From Anaerolineaceae bacterium (GTDB lineage: Bacteria; Chloroflexota; Anaerolineae; Anaerolineales; Anaerolineaceae): a DNA stretch of 64,000 nucleotides. Shown here one piece after another: positions 8,846 through 17,370 of the stretch. The first letter of the stretch is position 1; each line of letters opens with the position of its first letter. The translations under genes and the position numbers were made by a program. The DNA lies in assembly GCA_016841445.1 (NCBI GenBank), contig JAENZD010000004.1, positions 102,851-166,850 of the forward strand. Direction: 5' to 3'. Under the pieces are notes generated by a model. It did no database searches. It saw only the letters and a program-made list of their open reading frames with translations, and was not told where the DNA came from.

Positions 8846-9571
8846 TTATACCAATGGCCAGGGATAGGCACGCCGGTCTTCTGGCGGCAGGGGAAATTGA
8901 GCGGTTTTTACAAGGATCTCTGCACGTGTTTTCAGCGCCTCAATTTCTTGGTCCGACAGGTGGGGCTGCAGGGGTTGGTATAAAGCAGATGACTGATTAA
9001 GATCATTGATAAGTCTCTGAACATCCGATAAAAGGTTATCAGGGATGGGCTGGCCGGCATGATCCCAAACGACAGTGCGCAGCTTTTCTTCGGTATGGAA
9101 GCTAAGCCCATGATCTATCAGCCATAATTTCCCATCGGGATCAACCAAGAGGTGGCCCCCTTTGCGGTCTGCATTATTGATCAACAGGTCAAACAACATC
9201 ACTTTTGATAATAATCCCCGATGCTTTTCTGTAAATGTAAAATAATGAACTTCCGGATCATGCTCAATGAAATATTGGAGAGATCCTGCGCCCATAGGGC
9301 ACTTACTGGTTCTAAACACGGTTGGTGGCACCAGATCCCATGACATATGGTCACTCAGCAGATAGGCTGCTACTTCCCTTCTCGACAGGGTTTGGACTGG
9401 AAAATCCCATAAGGGTCGCTCTCCCTGCAGCGGTTTATAGACCGCTTTGAAATGCATTTCCTTGTATTGACAGTCAGCTAGAAAGGTATAGTTGGAGCCA
9501 TACAGGAATCGCCCCTCTATTTGCAGTTTGCCTTCACGAAGTGCCGAAATGATGGCCTGCTTATTGATCAT
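8846..9571 (-). CDS. SCO1664-family protein (PI3/4-kinase-like fold)
   Basis: 241-residue protein of the SCO1664 family, whose biochemical role is not established. Its shape recalls an atypical lipid or protein kinase: KAVYKPLQGERPLWDF (a candidate ATP-anchoring lysine) near residues 36-51, SRREVAAYLL, then a catalytic-like NNADRKGGHLLV near 131-142 and LIDHGLSFH near 149-157, where DHG would take the place of the DFG metal motif. No membrane segment or signal. It begins 8 bases after the DUF3090 gene and ends just before hutI. The pairing of SCO1664 with DUF3090 is known from Actinobacteria, so the pair probably works together. Kinase activity is inference. Confidence 0.85.
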   Translation of the reverse strand: MINKQAIISALREGKLQIEGRFLYGSNYTFLADCQYKEMHFKAVYKPLQGERPLWDFPVQTLSRREVAAYLLSDHMSWDLVPPTVFRTSKCPMGAGSLQYFIEHDPEVHYFTFTEKHRGLLSKVMLFDLLINNADRKGGHLLVDPDGKLWLIDHGLSFHTEEKLRTVVWDHAGQPIPDNLLSDVQRLINDLNQSSALYQPLQPHLSDQEIEALKTRAEILVKTAQFPLPPEDRRAYPWPLV

Positions 9572-9579
9572 GCTGGTTT

Positions 9580-10119
9580 TCAGGGTGTGGTTTTATGGCC
9601 GTTGTTTTTAGGTGAAAATTCACCTGGCGGCAGAATTGGTTCGCCTGTTGACGGCCAAACAGGGCGGCCGCGGCTGGATAGTTCAATTCCCCACCTTCCC
9701 AAAGCCCAGAGTTGGGAGCGTGTGCACCAAAACCGGACTTCCCCCAACGCATTTTCATCCTCATCGGGTTCACCGCTGGGGATTTCACGAGCGATCAGGA
9801 TCAAGAGATCCTGGGTCGGGTCGTAACCCAGGCTTAATTCACCCACACGGAATAAAGGGTCCAGGGGCGGTTCAAGGGTCATATCGTCTTCCACAAAGCT
9901 GGGAGAGGCTTCCAAAAGGTCTGGTTTTTTCTCACGTAATTCAGACATGAGGTTTTCAATGGCCAATGCAAGTGTCTGGATCTGGAATTTCTCGACCAGG
10001 AGGGTGATCACCTGGTCATCACCTTTACCCTGCAAATAAAAGACGCGATCACCGGGCTGCCCAATGGCATCCACTGTGATATGTGAAGTGGGTTTAAGAT
10101 CAACATCAATAGGTGACAT
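9580..10119 (-). CDS. DUF3090 family protein
   Basis: 179-residue cytoplasmic protein of a family with no established activity. It begins with a beta-rich segment (SHITVDAIGQPGDRVFYLQG), then VITLLVEKFQIQTLALAIENL, an acidic middle, and a C-terminal part with RFWCTRSQLWAL and a CGRP-like substitute SSRGRPVWPSTG, the usual DUF3090 tail being a cysteine-glycine-arginine-proline cluster. Here the cysteine is serine, a possible loss of a metal or thiol site. I chose ATG 10119 because AGGA lies 10 bases upstream; an in-frame TTG at 10152 has no ribosome site. The SCO1664 gene follows after 8 bases. Confidence 0.85.
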   Translation of the reverse strand: MSPIDVDLKPTSHITVDAIGQPGDRVFYLQGKGDDQVITLLVEKFQIQTLALAIENLMSELREKKPDLLEASPSFVEDDMTLEPPLDPLFRVGELSLGYDPTQDLLILIAREIPSGEPDEDENALGEVRFWCTRSQLWALGRWGIELSSRGRPVWPSTGEPILPPGEFSPKNNGHKTTP

Positions 10120-10252
10120 ATCGTAATATCCTGTTGTGTTTATGAATTCCAATGGATTTTACCCGAATTCAATCAAGATAGTTAAGCAGAGATCACACCG
10201 TCAAGAAATTTGATGGCTCATAGAGGGTGTTATATGTTTTATATGGGAGATT

Positions 10253-13200
10253 TTACGTTAGTTGGGTGATTTCGATGTTGTTAGAACCCATCAAGTTTTC
10301 CAGCTTTTGGATCAGGATTTCTGTTAGCCCGGTAGTGACATTTGGAAAATCGATCTCGTACCAGAATCCATGTTCCCTGACGCGAAAAACAAACTGGTCA
10401 CGTCCTGGACGGGAGACGAGGATGTCATGAAGACGCTTGAGGCGAAGAACGTCCTGAATCTTATTACCGCTCGTATCAAGTGTAATATAAATGCGGCGGG
10501 GGTTCTGATCAGGCCGGGGCAAAGGTTCGGCTTTGGGCAGGGTCGGTGTGAAAATATGGAAGGGTTTTGGTGAAGCTTCCTGTACCTGTACATCCGGTGA
10601 ATTCGCAGTTGATTCGTAAAAGGTGCCCGTTGTTTGAGCATTTGATTCAGCCGGAATTGGGCTAGAATGAGCAGCTTTTATGTTCTCGTTGTCACTGGTT
10701 GTTGGAACATGAGATGGTTCAGGATGGATAATAGAATCAGCAGGCAGTTTATTTTCTGGTGGTTCCTGCGTGGTGTGCTGCTGTGGAGGTTCTGGATTCT
10801 CTTGATCATCAAATGGGAGATCCGGTAGAAAATCTTCCAGCATGCTATCATCAAAAAAATCATCTGGTACTCCCTGATTGGGAGTGTTCTCCGTGTTAAG
10901 CTTTTCAAGCGTAACCGGTTTGATCTTATTCACCAGTACCTTAGGGTCACCCTGGGCTGTATCCACTCGTCCCTCTGCCTGCAGCACTTTATCAACTTCG
11001 ATCAGGTGGTAGCTGCTTTCCCACACCTGGGGGAAAATAACCAGATCCATCTTGCCATACATATCCTCGAGGGTTACAAAGCCCATGTTATTGCCGTTTT
11101 TAGTAAGGTGCGGACGGAAGCGATCGACCATACCGGCGACCGTCACGATTTCATTTTCATTCACTTCAGCCAATTGATGTGAGAAGTGCGAGACCCGCTC
11201 TGATAGGACTTTCTGAAAAGCAGAAAGGGGATGATCTGAAACGTAAACACCCAGCAGTTCTCGCTCCCAGTTTAATGCCTGGCGCTGGTCGAAATAGGTG
11301 GGTTCATCGATGGTGATATTGTCGTTGATCTTTTCGGAGGCCTGGAAGAGGGTCATTTGCCCGGCTTCTTTTGCCCTGAAGATACTGGTGCTGACCCCGA
11401 TGATCCTGTCCATTGATTGAAGGAGAGCAAGACGTGAACCGAAGCGGTCCAGGGCGCCTACTTTGATCAAACATTCCAGGGGTTTACGTCCCAACTGGCG
11501 CAGGTCTACTCTTGAAGCGAAGTCCGAAAGGCTTGTAAAGGGTCCTTCTTTCCGGGCTTCCATGATCAGCGTGACAGGGTTTTCCCCAACATTTTTAATA
11601 GCACCCAACCCAAACCGGATTGCAGGCCCCCCAACCTCACGGTCTTCAATGTTAAAGTCGAAGCAGGCGTTGTTGACGTCAGGCGGTAAGACCTCGATAT
11701 CCATTGAACGGCAGTCAGCCACATAGGTTGCTACTTTATCAGAATTATTCTTCCATGCCGAAAGCAGGGCAGCCATGTATTCGATTGGGTAATGGTATTT
11801 GAGGTACCCGGTTTGAACTGCAATCACGCCATAATCAGCAGCATGACTCTTATTGAAACCGTAACGGGCGAAGTTCTCCCAATCGGTGAAAATTAATTCA
11901 GCATCCTGCTGGCTGATCCCGCCAAAAGTCTTAGCACCCTCTATGAACTTCTTTCGATGTGCGTGTAGTTTTGTTATTAACTTCTTAGCGATGGCTTTGC
12001 GCAGGCTGTCTGCATCTCCGGCTTCATATCCCGCGAGCGACATCGCTGCTTGCATGATCTGTTCCTGGTAGATCGGGATGCCAAACGTGTCCCTGAAGAT
12101 GGGCTCCAGGGCTGCGTGTCTGTATGAAGGTTTTTTCTTTTCGTGCAAGCACTCAATGTACTCAGGGATAAACTGCATTGGGCCGGGGCGGTAGAGGGCG
12201 ATCATGGCGATGACGTGCGCCAGCTCGCGGGGCTGCATTTCCATGATGTAGCGGGTCATACCCGTACCTTCAAGCTGGAACATGCCCGTGGTATGCCCCT
12301 GGCTGATGAACTCAAATACATTTTGGTCATCGGTTGGGATTGAGCGAAGGTCGAAAAATTTTCCATGGCGCTTTTCGATCAATTCACAGGCTTTAGCCAT
12401 GATCGTAAGGGTGGTGAGACCGAGGAAGTCCACTTTAAGCAAACCGAGGTGGTCAACAACCGACATTTCGTACTGTGTGACGGTCTTGATCGGAATCTCT
12501 TCTGTGTGACCGGTCGGGCGGTGGAGCGGAACATATTCAATGATGGGTTTGTCGGTGATGATCACGCCAGCGGCATGCGTTCCGGCGTTGCGAACGGTGC
12601 CTTCCATTTTGCTGGCTGTATCTATGAGATCACGGTAATACTCGGCTGATTTATAAACCTCTTGAAGTTCGGCTGACTCCTTCAGAACTTCATTGATGGT
12701 GACGGGTTTGCCTGGAATAGCAGGGATGAGTTTTGCAACTTTGTCCACTTCCGAGATAGGGATATCCATCACACGTCCAACATCTCGGATTGAAGCACGA
12801 GCTCCCATCGTTCCAAACGTGATGATTTGGGCAACCTTGTCATCGCCGTATTTTTCAGCACAATACTGCATCATTTCTGCCCGGCGGTCATCCTGGAAAT
12901 CAAGGTCGATATCAGGCATGTTGACACGTCCCTTTTGAAGGAAGCGTTCGAACATCAGGTTGTGTTCCAGGGGGTCTATCAGGTTGATATCGAGGGCATA
13001 GGCTACCAGCGACCCAGCAGCCGAACCGCGGGCATTGTACCAGATACCGCGTTCCTGAGCGTAATTGCACAAGTCCCAAACGATCAGAAAATAGGCGTCA
13101 AAGCCCATGTCATGGATCACTTCCAGTTCGTAATTCAAACGGTCCTGGATTTGTGGATCATTTGCCCGGTCGCCGTAGATCCGTTCAAGGCCGCTCACAC

Positions 13201-14101
13201 ATAATTCCCGAAGGTAAGATTGGACTGTGGCATTTTCTGGGACGGTGAAAAGCGGCAGGTGGTAGCCATGCGGCGTGAGATCCACCTGGCAGCGCTCTGC
13301 GATCATGAGGGTATTTTCAATGGCACCAGGAACATGACCAAACAGGTTTTTCATTTCTTCAGGTGTTCTTAAGTAATAGGTGTCGTCCCCCATGCGCATC
13401 CGTTCGGGATCTGCCAGCAGGCTGCCGGTTTGGATCGCCAGCAGGATATCCTGTAAGCGTGAATCCTCCTTGTTGATGTAATGGACATCATTGGATGCAA
13501 TGAATTTGACGTTGTTGCGGTTTCCCAAATCAACCAGACGCTGGTTGGTCTGCTCCAACCCCTGGATATTGTGAGATTGGAGTTCTAAAAAGAACCTGTC
13601 ACGACCAAAAACATCCAGGTACCACGCAAGGGCTTTTTCAGCACGTCCGATATCATTGTTGTGCAAGGCGCGGGGGATTTCCCCGGAAAGACAGCCCGAT
13701 GTGACGATCAACCCATCGCTGTGATTTTTCAGATACTCCCGATCAATCCGAGGCCGGTAGTAAAAGCCTTCTAATTGGGAGGCTGAAGCAATTTTAAGCA
13801 GGTTCTGATAGCCATCCATATTTTCAGCCAGGAGCAGGAGATGGAATGCACGTTTATCCCGTCGTGGGTCCCGGTCGGTCATTTTGCGGGGCGACAGGTA
13901 AGTTTCAAGTCCGATAATGGGCTTAATGCCTGCTTCGATAGCGCTGTTAAAAAATTCCACGGTACCAAACATGGTGCCGTGATCCGTCAATGCCAGGGAC
14001 GGCATCCCCAATTCTTTAGCCCGCGCAATCAGAGGTTTGATCTGGCTGAAGCCATCCAAAATGGAATAGGTTGAGTGGACATGAAGATGAACAAATGACA
14101 T
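10253..14101 (-). CDS. dnaE: DNA polymerase III alpha subunit
   Basis: Main replicative DNA polymerase, a 1282-residue family C enzyme. N-terminal PHP domain begins at once with HLHVHSTYSILDG and LTDHGTMFG and keeps these histidines. The polymerase centre has PDIDLDFQDDRR (two catalytic aspartates) near 395-410 and NAGTHAAGVIITD further on. A helix-hairpin-helix region with GFNKSHAADYGVIA and an OB-fold follow. After the OB-fold come about 130 residues rich in Glu, Asp, Pro, Gln and Ser (roughly 1065-1195), then a compact C-terminal domain of about 82 residues starting PRRIYITLD. The linker and tail are not part of the classical E. coli enzyme; they may carry the clamp or tau contact. No exonuclease is fused. 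Confidence 0.95.
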   Translation of the reverse strand: MSFVHLHVHSTYSILDGFSQIKPLIARAKELGMPSLALTDHGTMFGTVEFFNSAIEAGIKPIIGLETYLSPRKMTDRDPRRDKRAFHLLLLAENMDGYQNLLKIASASQLEGFYYRPRIDREYLKNHSDGLIVTSGCLSGEIPRALHNNDIGRAEKALAWYLDVFGRDRFFLELQSHNIQGLEQTNQRLVDLGNRNNVKFIASNDVHYINKEDSRLQDILLAIQTGSLLADPERMRMGDDTYYLRTPEEMKNLFGHVPGAIENTLMIAERCQVDLTPHGYHLPLFTVPENATVQSYLRELCVSGLERIYGDRANDPQIQDRLNYELEVIHDMGFDAYFLIVWDLCNYAQERGIWYNARGSAAGSLVAYALDINLIDPLEHNLMFERFLQKGRVNMPDIDLDFQDDRRAEMMQYCAEKYGDDKVAQIITFGTMGARASIRDVGRVMDIPISEVDKVAKLIPAIPGKPVTINEVLKESAELQEVYKSAEYYRDLIDTASKMEGTVRNAGTHAAGVIITDKPIIEYVPLHRPTGHTEEIPIKTVTQYEMSVVDHLGLLKVDFLGLTTLTIMAKACELIEKRHGKFFDLRSIPTDDQNVFEFISQGHTTGMFQLEGTGMTRYIMEMQPRELAHVIAMIALYRPGPMQFIPEYIECLHEKKKPSYRHAALEPIFRDTFGIPIYQEQIMQAAMSLAGYEAGDADSLRKAIAKKLITKLHAHRKKFIEGAKTFGGISQQDAELIFTDWENFARYGFNKSHAADYGVIAVQTGYLKYHYPIEYMAALLSAWKNNSDKVATYVADCRSMDIEVLPPDVNNACFDFNIEDREVGGPAIRFGLGAIKNVGENPVTLIMEARKEGPFTSLSDFASRVDLRQLGRKPLECLIKVGALDRFGSRLALLQSMDRIIGVSTSIFRAKEAGQMTLFQASEKINDNITIDEPTYFDQRQALNWERELLGVYVSDHPLSAFQKVLSERVSHFSHQLAEVNENEIVTVAGMVDRFRPHLTKNGNNMGFVTLEDMYGKMDLVIFPQVWESSYHLIEVDKVLQAEGRVDTAQGDPKVLVNKIKPVTLEKLNTENTPNQGVPDDFFDDSMLEDFLPDLPFDDQENPEPPQQHTTQEPPENKLPADSIIHPEPSHVPTTSDNENIKAAHSSPIPAESNAQTTGTFYESTANSPDVQVQEASPKPFHIFTPTLPKAEPLPRPDQNPRRIYITLDTSGNKIQDVLRLKRLHDILVSRPGRDQFVFRVREHGFWYEIDFPNVTTGLTEILIQKLENLMGSNNIEITQLT

Positions 14102-14180
14102 GTTAATAAATAGTTTCTTCGATGCGTAATTATGACAAAAATCGCGCCCTTAAAAATAATCTCCCGGACACATTTATTGA

Positions 14181-14189
14181 ATTATAGCA
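14181..14189 (-). promoter_or_regulatory. Extended -10 promoter upstream of dnaE
   Basis: The minus strand reads TGCTATAAT, a perfect -10 hexamer at 14181-14186 with the TGn extension. It lies 80 bases before the dnaE start. No convincing -35 at 17 bases, as expected for an extended -10 promoter. Confidence 0.5.
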
Positions 14190-14283
14190 TGCCGAATCAC
14201 CCCATGGTTATTTAAGCCTTAAAAAAAGGAGAATTTTAAGGAACTTTAACAAATCGTTCCTCAGATGAACGCTGTAAACGACC

Positions 14284-14319
14284 AAAAAAAAGAGCGAAGT
14301 GTCATGACACTTCGCTCTT
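14284..14319 (-). terminator. Intrinsic terminator of the RNase J gene
   Basis: A 30-base perfect palindrome at 14290-14319, 18 bases after the rnj stop, is followed on the minus strand by seven U residues (14284-14290). Classic Rho-independent terminator, which separates rnj from dnaE. Confidence 0.88.
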
Positions 14320-14337
14320 CCAATCTCAAGTTATCGT

Positions 14338-15984
14338 TTAATTCTCATTGACATTTACGAAAATGAATGGATTGCGTTTGGTTTCCTGGTAGATGTAGGC
14401 TTTCAGATCACGCATAACATCATTTTGCATGTTACCGTTTGATTTATCAATCGCACGCTGAAGCCGGCTGTGCACACCGTCAATGACCAGGTCTAATTCC
14501 TCTGGCAGTATAAAGCCCCGGGTAATGACCTCGGGTTTGTTTCGTAACTGTCCAGTTTTCTTATTGATATCAATGTTGACCAGGACAATGCCATCATGCC
14601 CAAGGGATTCGCGTTCCCGGACGATGCTCTGATCCACATCACCAACGCCGATGCCATCGACGAAGACGTAGCCTCCAGGTATTCTTTCACCGAGGCGCAT
14701 TTTCCCATCAACGAATTCAATGACCTGTCCGTTTTCGACCACAGCGATATTCTCTTTTGGAACGCCAACTTCCTCAGCCAGTTTTGCGTGATGCTTCAAC
14801 ATGCGAAGTTCGCCATGGATCGGGATAAGGTGCTTTGGCCGCACCAGGTGAAGCAGGAGTTTTATTTCTTCCTGGCTGGCATGGCCTGAAACGTGAACAG
14901 GTGCGATGGATTCGTAAACCACATCCGCTCCGCGCCGGAAGAGATTGTTAATGGTGCGATAGACTGATTCTTCGTTACCGGGGATGGTATGTGAAGAGAG
15001 GATGATCGTATCACCATCGCGCACATCAAACTTGCGGTTTGTACCGTTGGCGAGCCTGCCCATGATTGAGCGGGGTTCGCCCTGTGATCCGGTCGCCATG
15101 ATGACCACCTGGTCATCAGGTAATGAAAATGATTTCTCAAGGGATATCACCAGGCGTTCAGGGAAATCCACGTAGCCCAGCTCACGAGCCATTTTCATGT
15201 TATCCACCATACTTCTGCCGGTGAATGCTATCTTCCTGCCGTTCCGTTCGGCAGCGTTTGCGACCTGCTGCATCCGGGAAATTAAAGAAGCGAAAGTGGC
15301 AACCAGGATTCGTCCCTCTGCCTTTTCGAAAATCTCATCCAGAGCCCCATCGATGATCCGTTCGGATTGTGTCCATCCGGGATCTAAAGCATTGGTTGAG
15401 TCTGACAGCAGGGCTAATACACCCCTTTGAGCAAACTCTGCCAGTTTGGCATAATCGGTTGGCCAGCTATCCACGGGTGTATGATCGAACTTATAGTCAC
15501 CGGTGTGAACGATTAACCCTGCTGGGGTATCAATGCCCAACCCTATGGCATCCGGGATCGAATGGCATACATGGAAAAAGTCGACCTTGAAAACCCCTAA
15601 TTGGAGATTTTCTCCGGCTTTGATGGTGTGCAAATCAGCTTTTCCAGCCTTGCCATACCGGTTGAGTTTGACCTCAATCAAACCGCGGGTTAGTTTAGTG
15701 GCATAGATGGGCGCGCTGACTTCCTCCAACAAGTGTTGGATGGCACCAATGTGATCTTCATGGCCATGGGTGATGATGATCCCGCGTACGCGGTTTTTCT
15801 TATCTTTAATATAATCAACAAAATCAGGGATGATGTAATCAATCCCGATCATGTCGTTTTCGGGGAACATGAGACCTGCATCCACAATCAGCAAATCATT
15901 GCCATATTCATAAATGGTCATGTTCTTCCCAACCTCGCCGAGGCCCCCGATTGGGACAATTCGTAATATTTTATTGTTTTTCAT
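14338..15984 (-). CDS. rnj: Ribonuclease J
   Basis: Metallo-beta-lactamase/beta-CASP ribonuclease with endonuclease and 5'-3' exonuclease activity, central to mRNA decay and rRNA maturation in bacteria without RNase E. The 548-residue protein has the zinc motif HGHEDH at 73-78, HTGDYKFDH, LLSDSTNA and the beta-CASP motifs with ATGSQGEP and SSHTIPGNE, then HVSGHASQEE and IPIHGE. A C-terminal domain of about 100 residues completes it. AGGAG lies about 14 bases upstream of the ATG. The gene has a 225-base leader with a strong promoter, hairpins and an internal terminator (see 16097-16243), suggesting regulated transcription. Confidence 0.95.
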   Translation of the reverse strand: MKNNKILRIVPIGGLGEVGKNMTIYEYGNDLLIVDAGLMFPENDMIGIDYIIPDFVDYIKDKKNRVRGIIITHGHEDHIGAIQHLLEEVSAPIYATKLTRGLIEVKLNRYGKAGKADLHTIKAGENLQLGVFKVDFFHVCHSIPDAIGLGIDTPAGLIVHTGDYKFDHTPVDSWPTDYAKLAEFAQRGVLALLSDSTNALDPGWTQSERIIDGALDEIFEKAEGRILVATFASLISRMQQVANAAERNGRKIAFTGRSMVDNMKMARELGYVDFPERLVISLEKSFSLPDDQVVIMATGSQGEPRSIMGRLANGTNRKFDVRDGDTIILSSHTIPGNEESVYRTINNLFRRGADVVYESIAPVHVSGHASQEEIKLLLHLVRPKHLIPIHGELRMLKHHAKLAEEVGVPKENIAVVENGQVIEFVDGKMRLGERIPGGYVFVDGIGVGDVDQSIVRERESLGHDGIVLVNIDINKKTGQLRNKPEVITRGFILPEELDLVIDGVHSRLQRAIDKSNGNMQNDVMRDLKAYIYQETKRNPFIFVNVNEN

Positions 15985-16096
15985 GTTAATTCTTTTTGTA
16001 CTCCTAATTATTCGTGTTTAATTGTTATTAAAAAATATTCTTAAAATGGGTATTCCCATTTGAGTTCAATTTTATATTTTCCAGGTTCAATACATT

Positions 16097-16130
16097 AAAA
16101 ACGCTCTGAAGCACGAGGCTGGTCAGAGCG
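16097..16130 (-). terminator. Intrinsic terminator inside the rnj leader
   Basis: CGCTCTGA (16123-16130 when read as the minus complement TCAGAGCG's partner) pairs over 8 bp with the segment at 16102-16109, and the minus strand continues with five U residues (16097-16101). It lies 118 bases before the rnj start codon. Confidence 0.7.
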
Positions 16131-16209
16131 AAATCATTCTGTTTGTGATCAATAATTCCAAAATTATTACCTCAGGTTGCTGGCAACCTGTAAACCTGCT
16201 TCTTACTGT
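16097..16209 (-). ncRNA. Candidate small RNA or attenuated leader of rnj
   Basis: A transcript of about 113 nt is predicted by a promoter at 16215-16243 and a terminator at 16097-16130. It contains no plausible reading frame. Two perfect hairpins are visible: 8 bp with a 2-base centre at 16173-16190 and 7 bp with a 4-base loop at 16151-16168. The third is the terminator stem. Downstream lies one more 7-bp hairpin (16044-16061) and then the rnj start at 15984. It can be read as an independent sRNA or as a premature-termination leader controlling RNase J; I see no match to 6S, SRP RNA or a known riboswitch. Confidence 0.5.
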
Positions 16210-16214
16210 GGATG

Positions 16215-16243
16215 ATTCTAGCATCTGAAAAGGTTAAAGTCAA
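16215..16243 (-). promoter_or_regulatory. Strong sigma-70 type promoter for the rnj leader
   Basis: Minus strand: TTGACT at 16238-16243, exactly 17 bases, then TAGAAT at 16215-16220 with a TGC extension just upstream. Start of transcription is expected near 16209. Both hexamers match five of six consensus bases. Confidence 0.72.
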
Positions 16244-16362
16244 ACATTGTGCCAATCATTAATGAGGTTCTTATAAAGGCTTCTTCGATCAGCTGAAGTA
16301 GTCGGTGTGCTAAAAAGCGATGAATTTTGCGGAAAAAGCTTAAATTAACCTTCCGATTGTGC

Positions 16363-16368
16363 TATAAT
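16363..16368 (+). promoter_or_regulatory. Extended -10 promoter of tRNA-Lys
   Basis: TGCTATAAT (perfect -10 at 16363-16368 with TGn) lies 15 bases before the tRNA 5' end. A weak TTAAAT sits 17 bases upstream. It diverges from the rnj leader promoter. Confidence 0.6.
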
Positions 16369-16383
16369 AAACACCTCAAAAAT

Positions 16384-16456
<73 letters not shown>

Positions 16457-16483
16457 TTTTCCTTTTAATCCCAATGTAAAAAG

Positions 16484-16533
16484 TTGGTTCGGAGTCCCCA
16501 GAAGGGGAGGATCTTCGAGTCTCCGGAGGGTCA
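16484..16533 (+). repeat. Partial copy of the tRNA-Lys 3' half with an inserted hairpin
   Basis: Bases 16484-16494 repeat tRNA positions 16426-16436, and 16514-16533 repeat 16437-16456, both exactly; T residues follow in both copies. Between them 19 bases (16495-16513) are inserted, containing the hairpin TCCCC-AGAA-GGGGA. The insertion breaks the T stem-loop, so this is a remnant, not a tRNA. Confidence 0.85.
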
Positions 16534-16548
16534 TTTTTCATTTAAAGC

Positions 16549-16660
16549 ATGTGAATTGTGAATGGTGAGTGGTGAATGGTTGATCAGGTAATCAGTTAGC
16601 AGGTAATCAGGTAATCAGGTAGCAGGAAGCAGGAATCAGGAGAGATTAGTCAATCTTGAT
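16549..16660 (+). repeat. Low-complexity repeat tract (GTGAATGG and AATCAGG units)
   Basis: Irregular tandem units: several GTGAATGGT-like words followed by many copies of AATCAGGT/TAGCAGG. A related tract lies at 31008-31135. The remainder of the gap to 16737 shows no gene. Such tracts look like recently expanded, unselected intergenic sequence. Confidence 0.7.
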
Positions 16661-16737
16661 TTACTGATTGTTTGGTTCCAAAATAAACGAGTTACTAGGT
16701 GCTTGATCATCTGGTTGCCTAATAGCCTGATTTTCTA

Positions 16738-17283
16738 CTATTCCAACACCCCGGCATCCTCGAGTGCCTGCCTCAACTGTGGGTTGCTTCTCGGATCTTC
16801 ACCAGTGAAAAAATCAGGCCCTGGGTAACCGAGATTGATGAATAGCGACATCCCGGCAGGGTCTACGGGCTGGAGGATGACCACACCGTCAAAACTCAGG
16901 GAGGAAGCTAAAGACCAGAACGCGCCAGCATAGATCCTTTCGCCTTCGGAGATGATCACAAACGGAACGCCGCTCGTGCGGATTGATCCTGAGAACAGGG
17001 ACAGTACTTTTTGATAGGCTTCATCCGTCAGGTCGATCCTATGCGTGTCCCAATGATAGCTGTCTATGTCTTTTACCGATATCAGGGGTTCCGACGCCAG
17101 AGGCAGTTCGCTTAATTCATAATTTTGGATATCCGCCCCCGATATTTGCGAATCAGAGACCAGGAATAATTCAAAAGCGTTGCCTCTTGAAGTTTGAGGC
17201 TCGGGCGTTTGTGTGGTTTCAGTTTGACAACTGCTTAAAAATAATACGATTACGATCAGCAGGAAACTTAATTTCTTGATCAT
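16738..17283 (-). CDS. Lipoprotein of unknown function
   Basis: 181 residues with a clear lipoprotein signal: MIKK, a hydrophobic core and the lipobox LSSC with the modified cysteine near residue 19. A Thr/Pro/Gln linker follows, then a mixed alpha/beta domain with repeated mention of aspartate-rich loops but no motif that I recognise. It should sit on the outer face of the cytoplasmic membrane. GAGGTG precedes the ATG. It is followed by repeats rather than a gene and preceded by a GNAT gene on the same strand (87-base gap). Confidence 0.75.
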   Translation of the reverse strand: MIKKLSFLLIVIVLFLSSCQTETTQTPEPQTSRGNAFELFLVSDSQISGADIQNYELSELPLASEPLISVKDIDSYHWDTHRIDLTDEAYQKVLSLFSGSIRTSGVPFVIISEGERIYAGAFWSLASSLSFDGVVILQPVDPAGMSLFINLGYPGPDFFTGEDPRSNPQLRQALEDAGVLE

Positions 17284-17370
17284 GATTCACACCTCATGTT
17301 CTCAGGTCTTTTTAAAATTGATCCAGTTTAAATAATCTAGAATTTTAAAAGATTTGGCTGGTTCTTGTAT

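Noticed and set aside
16484..16533. Second tRNA-Lys gene
   Set aside because: It has only the 3' half and is interrupted in the T arm, so it cannot fold as a tRNA.
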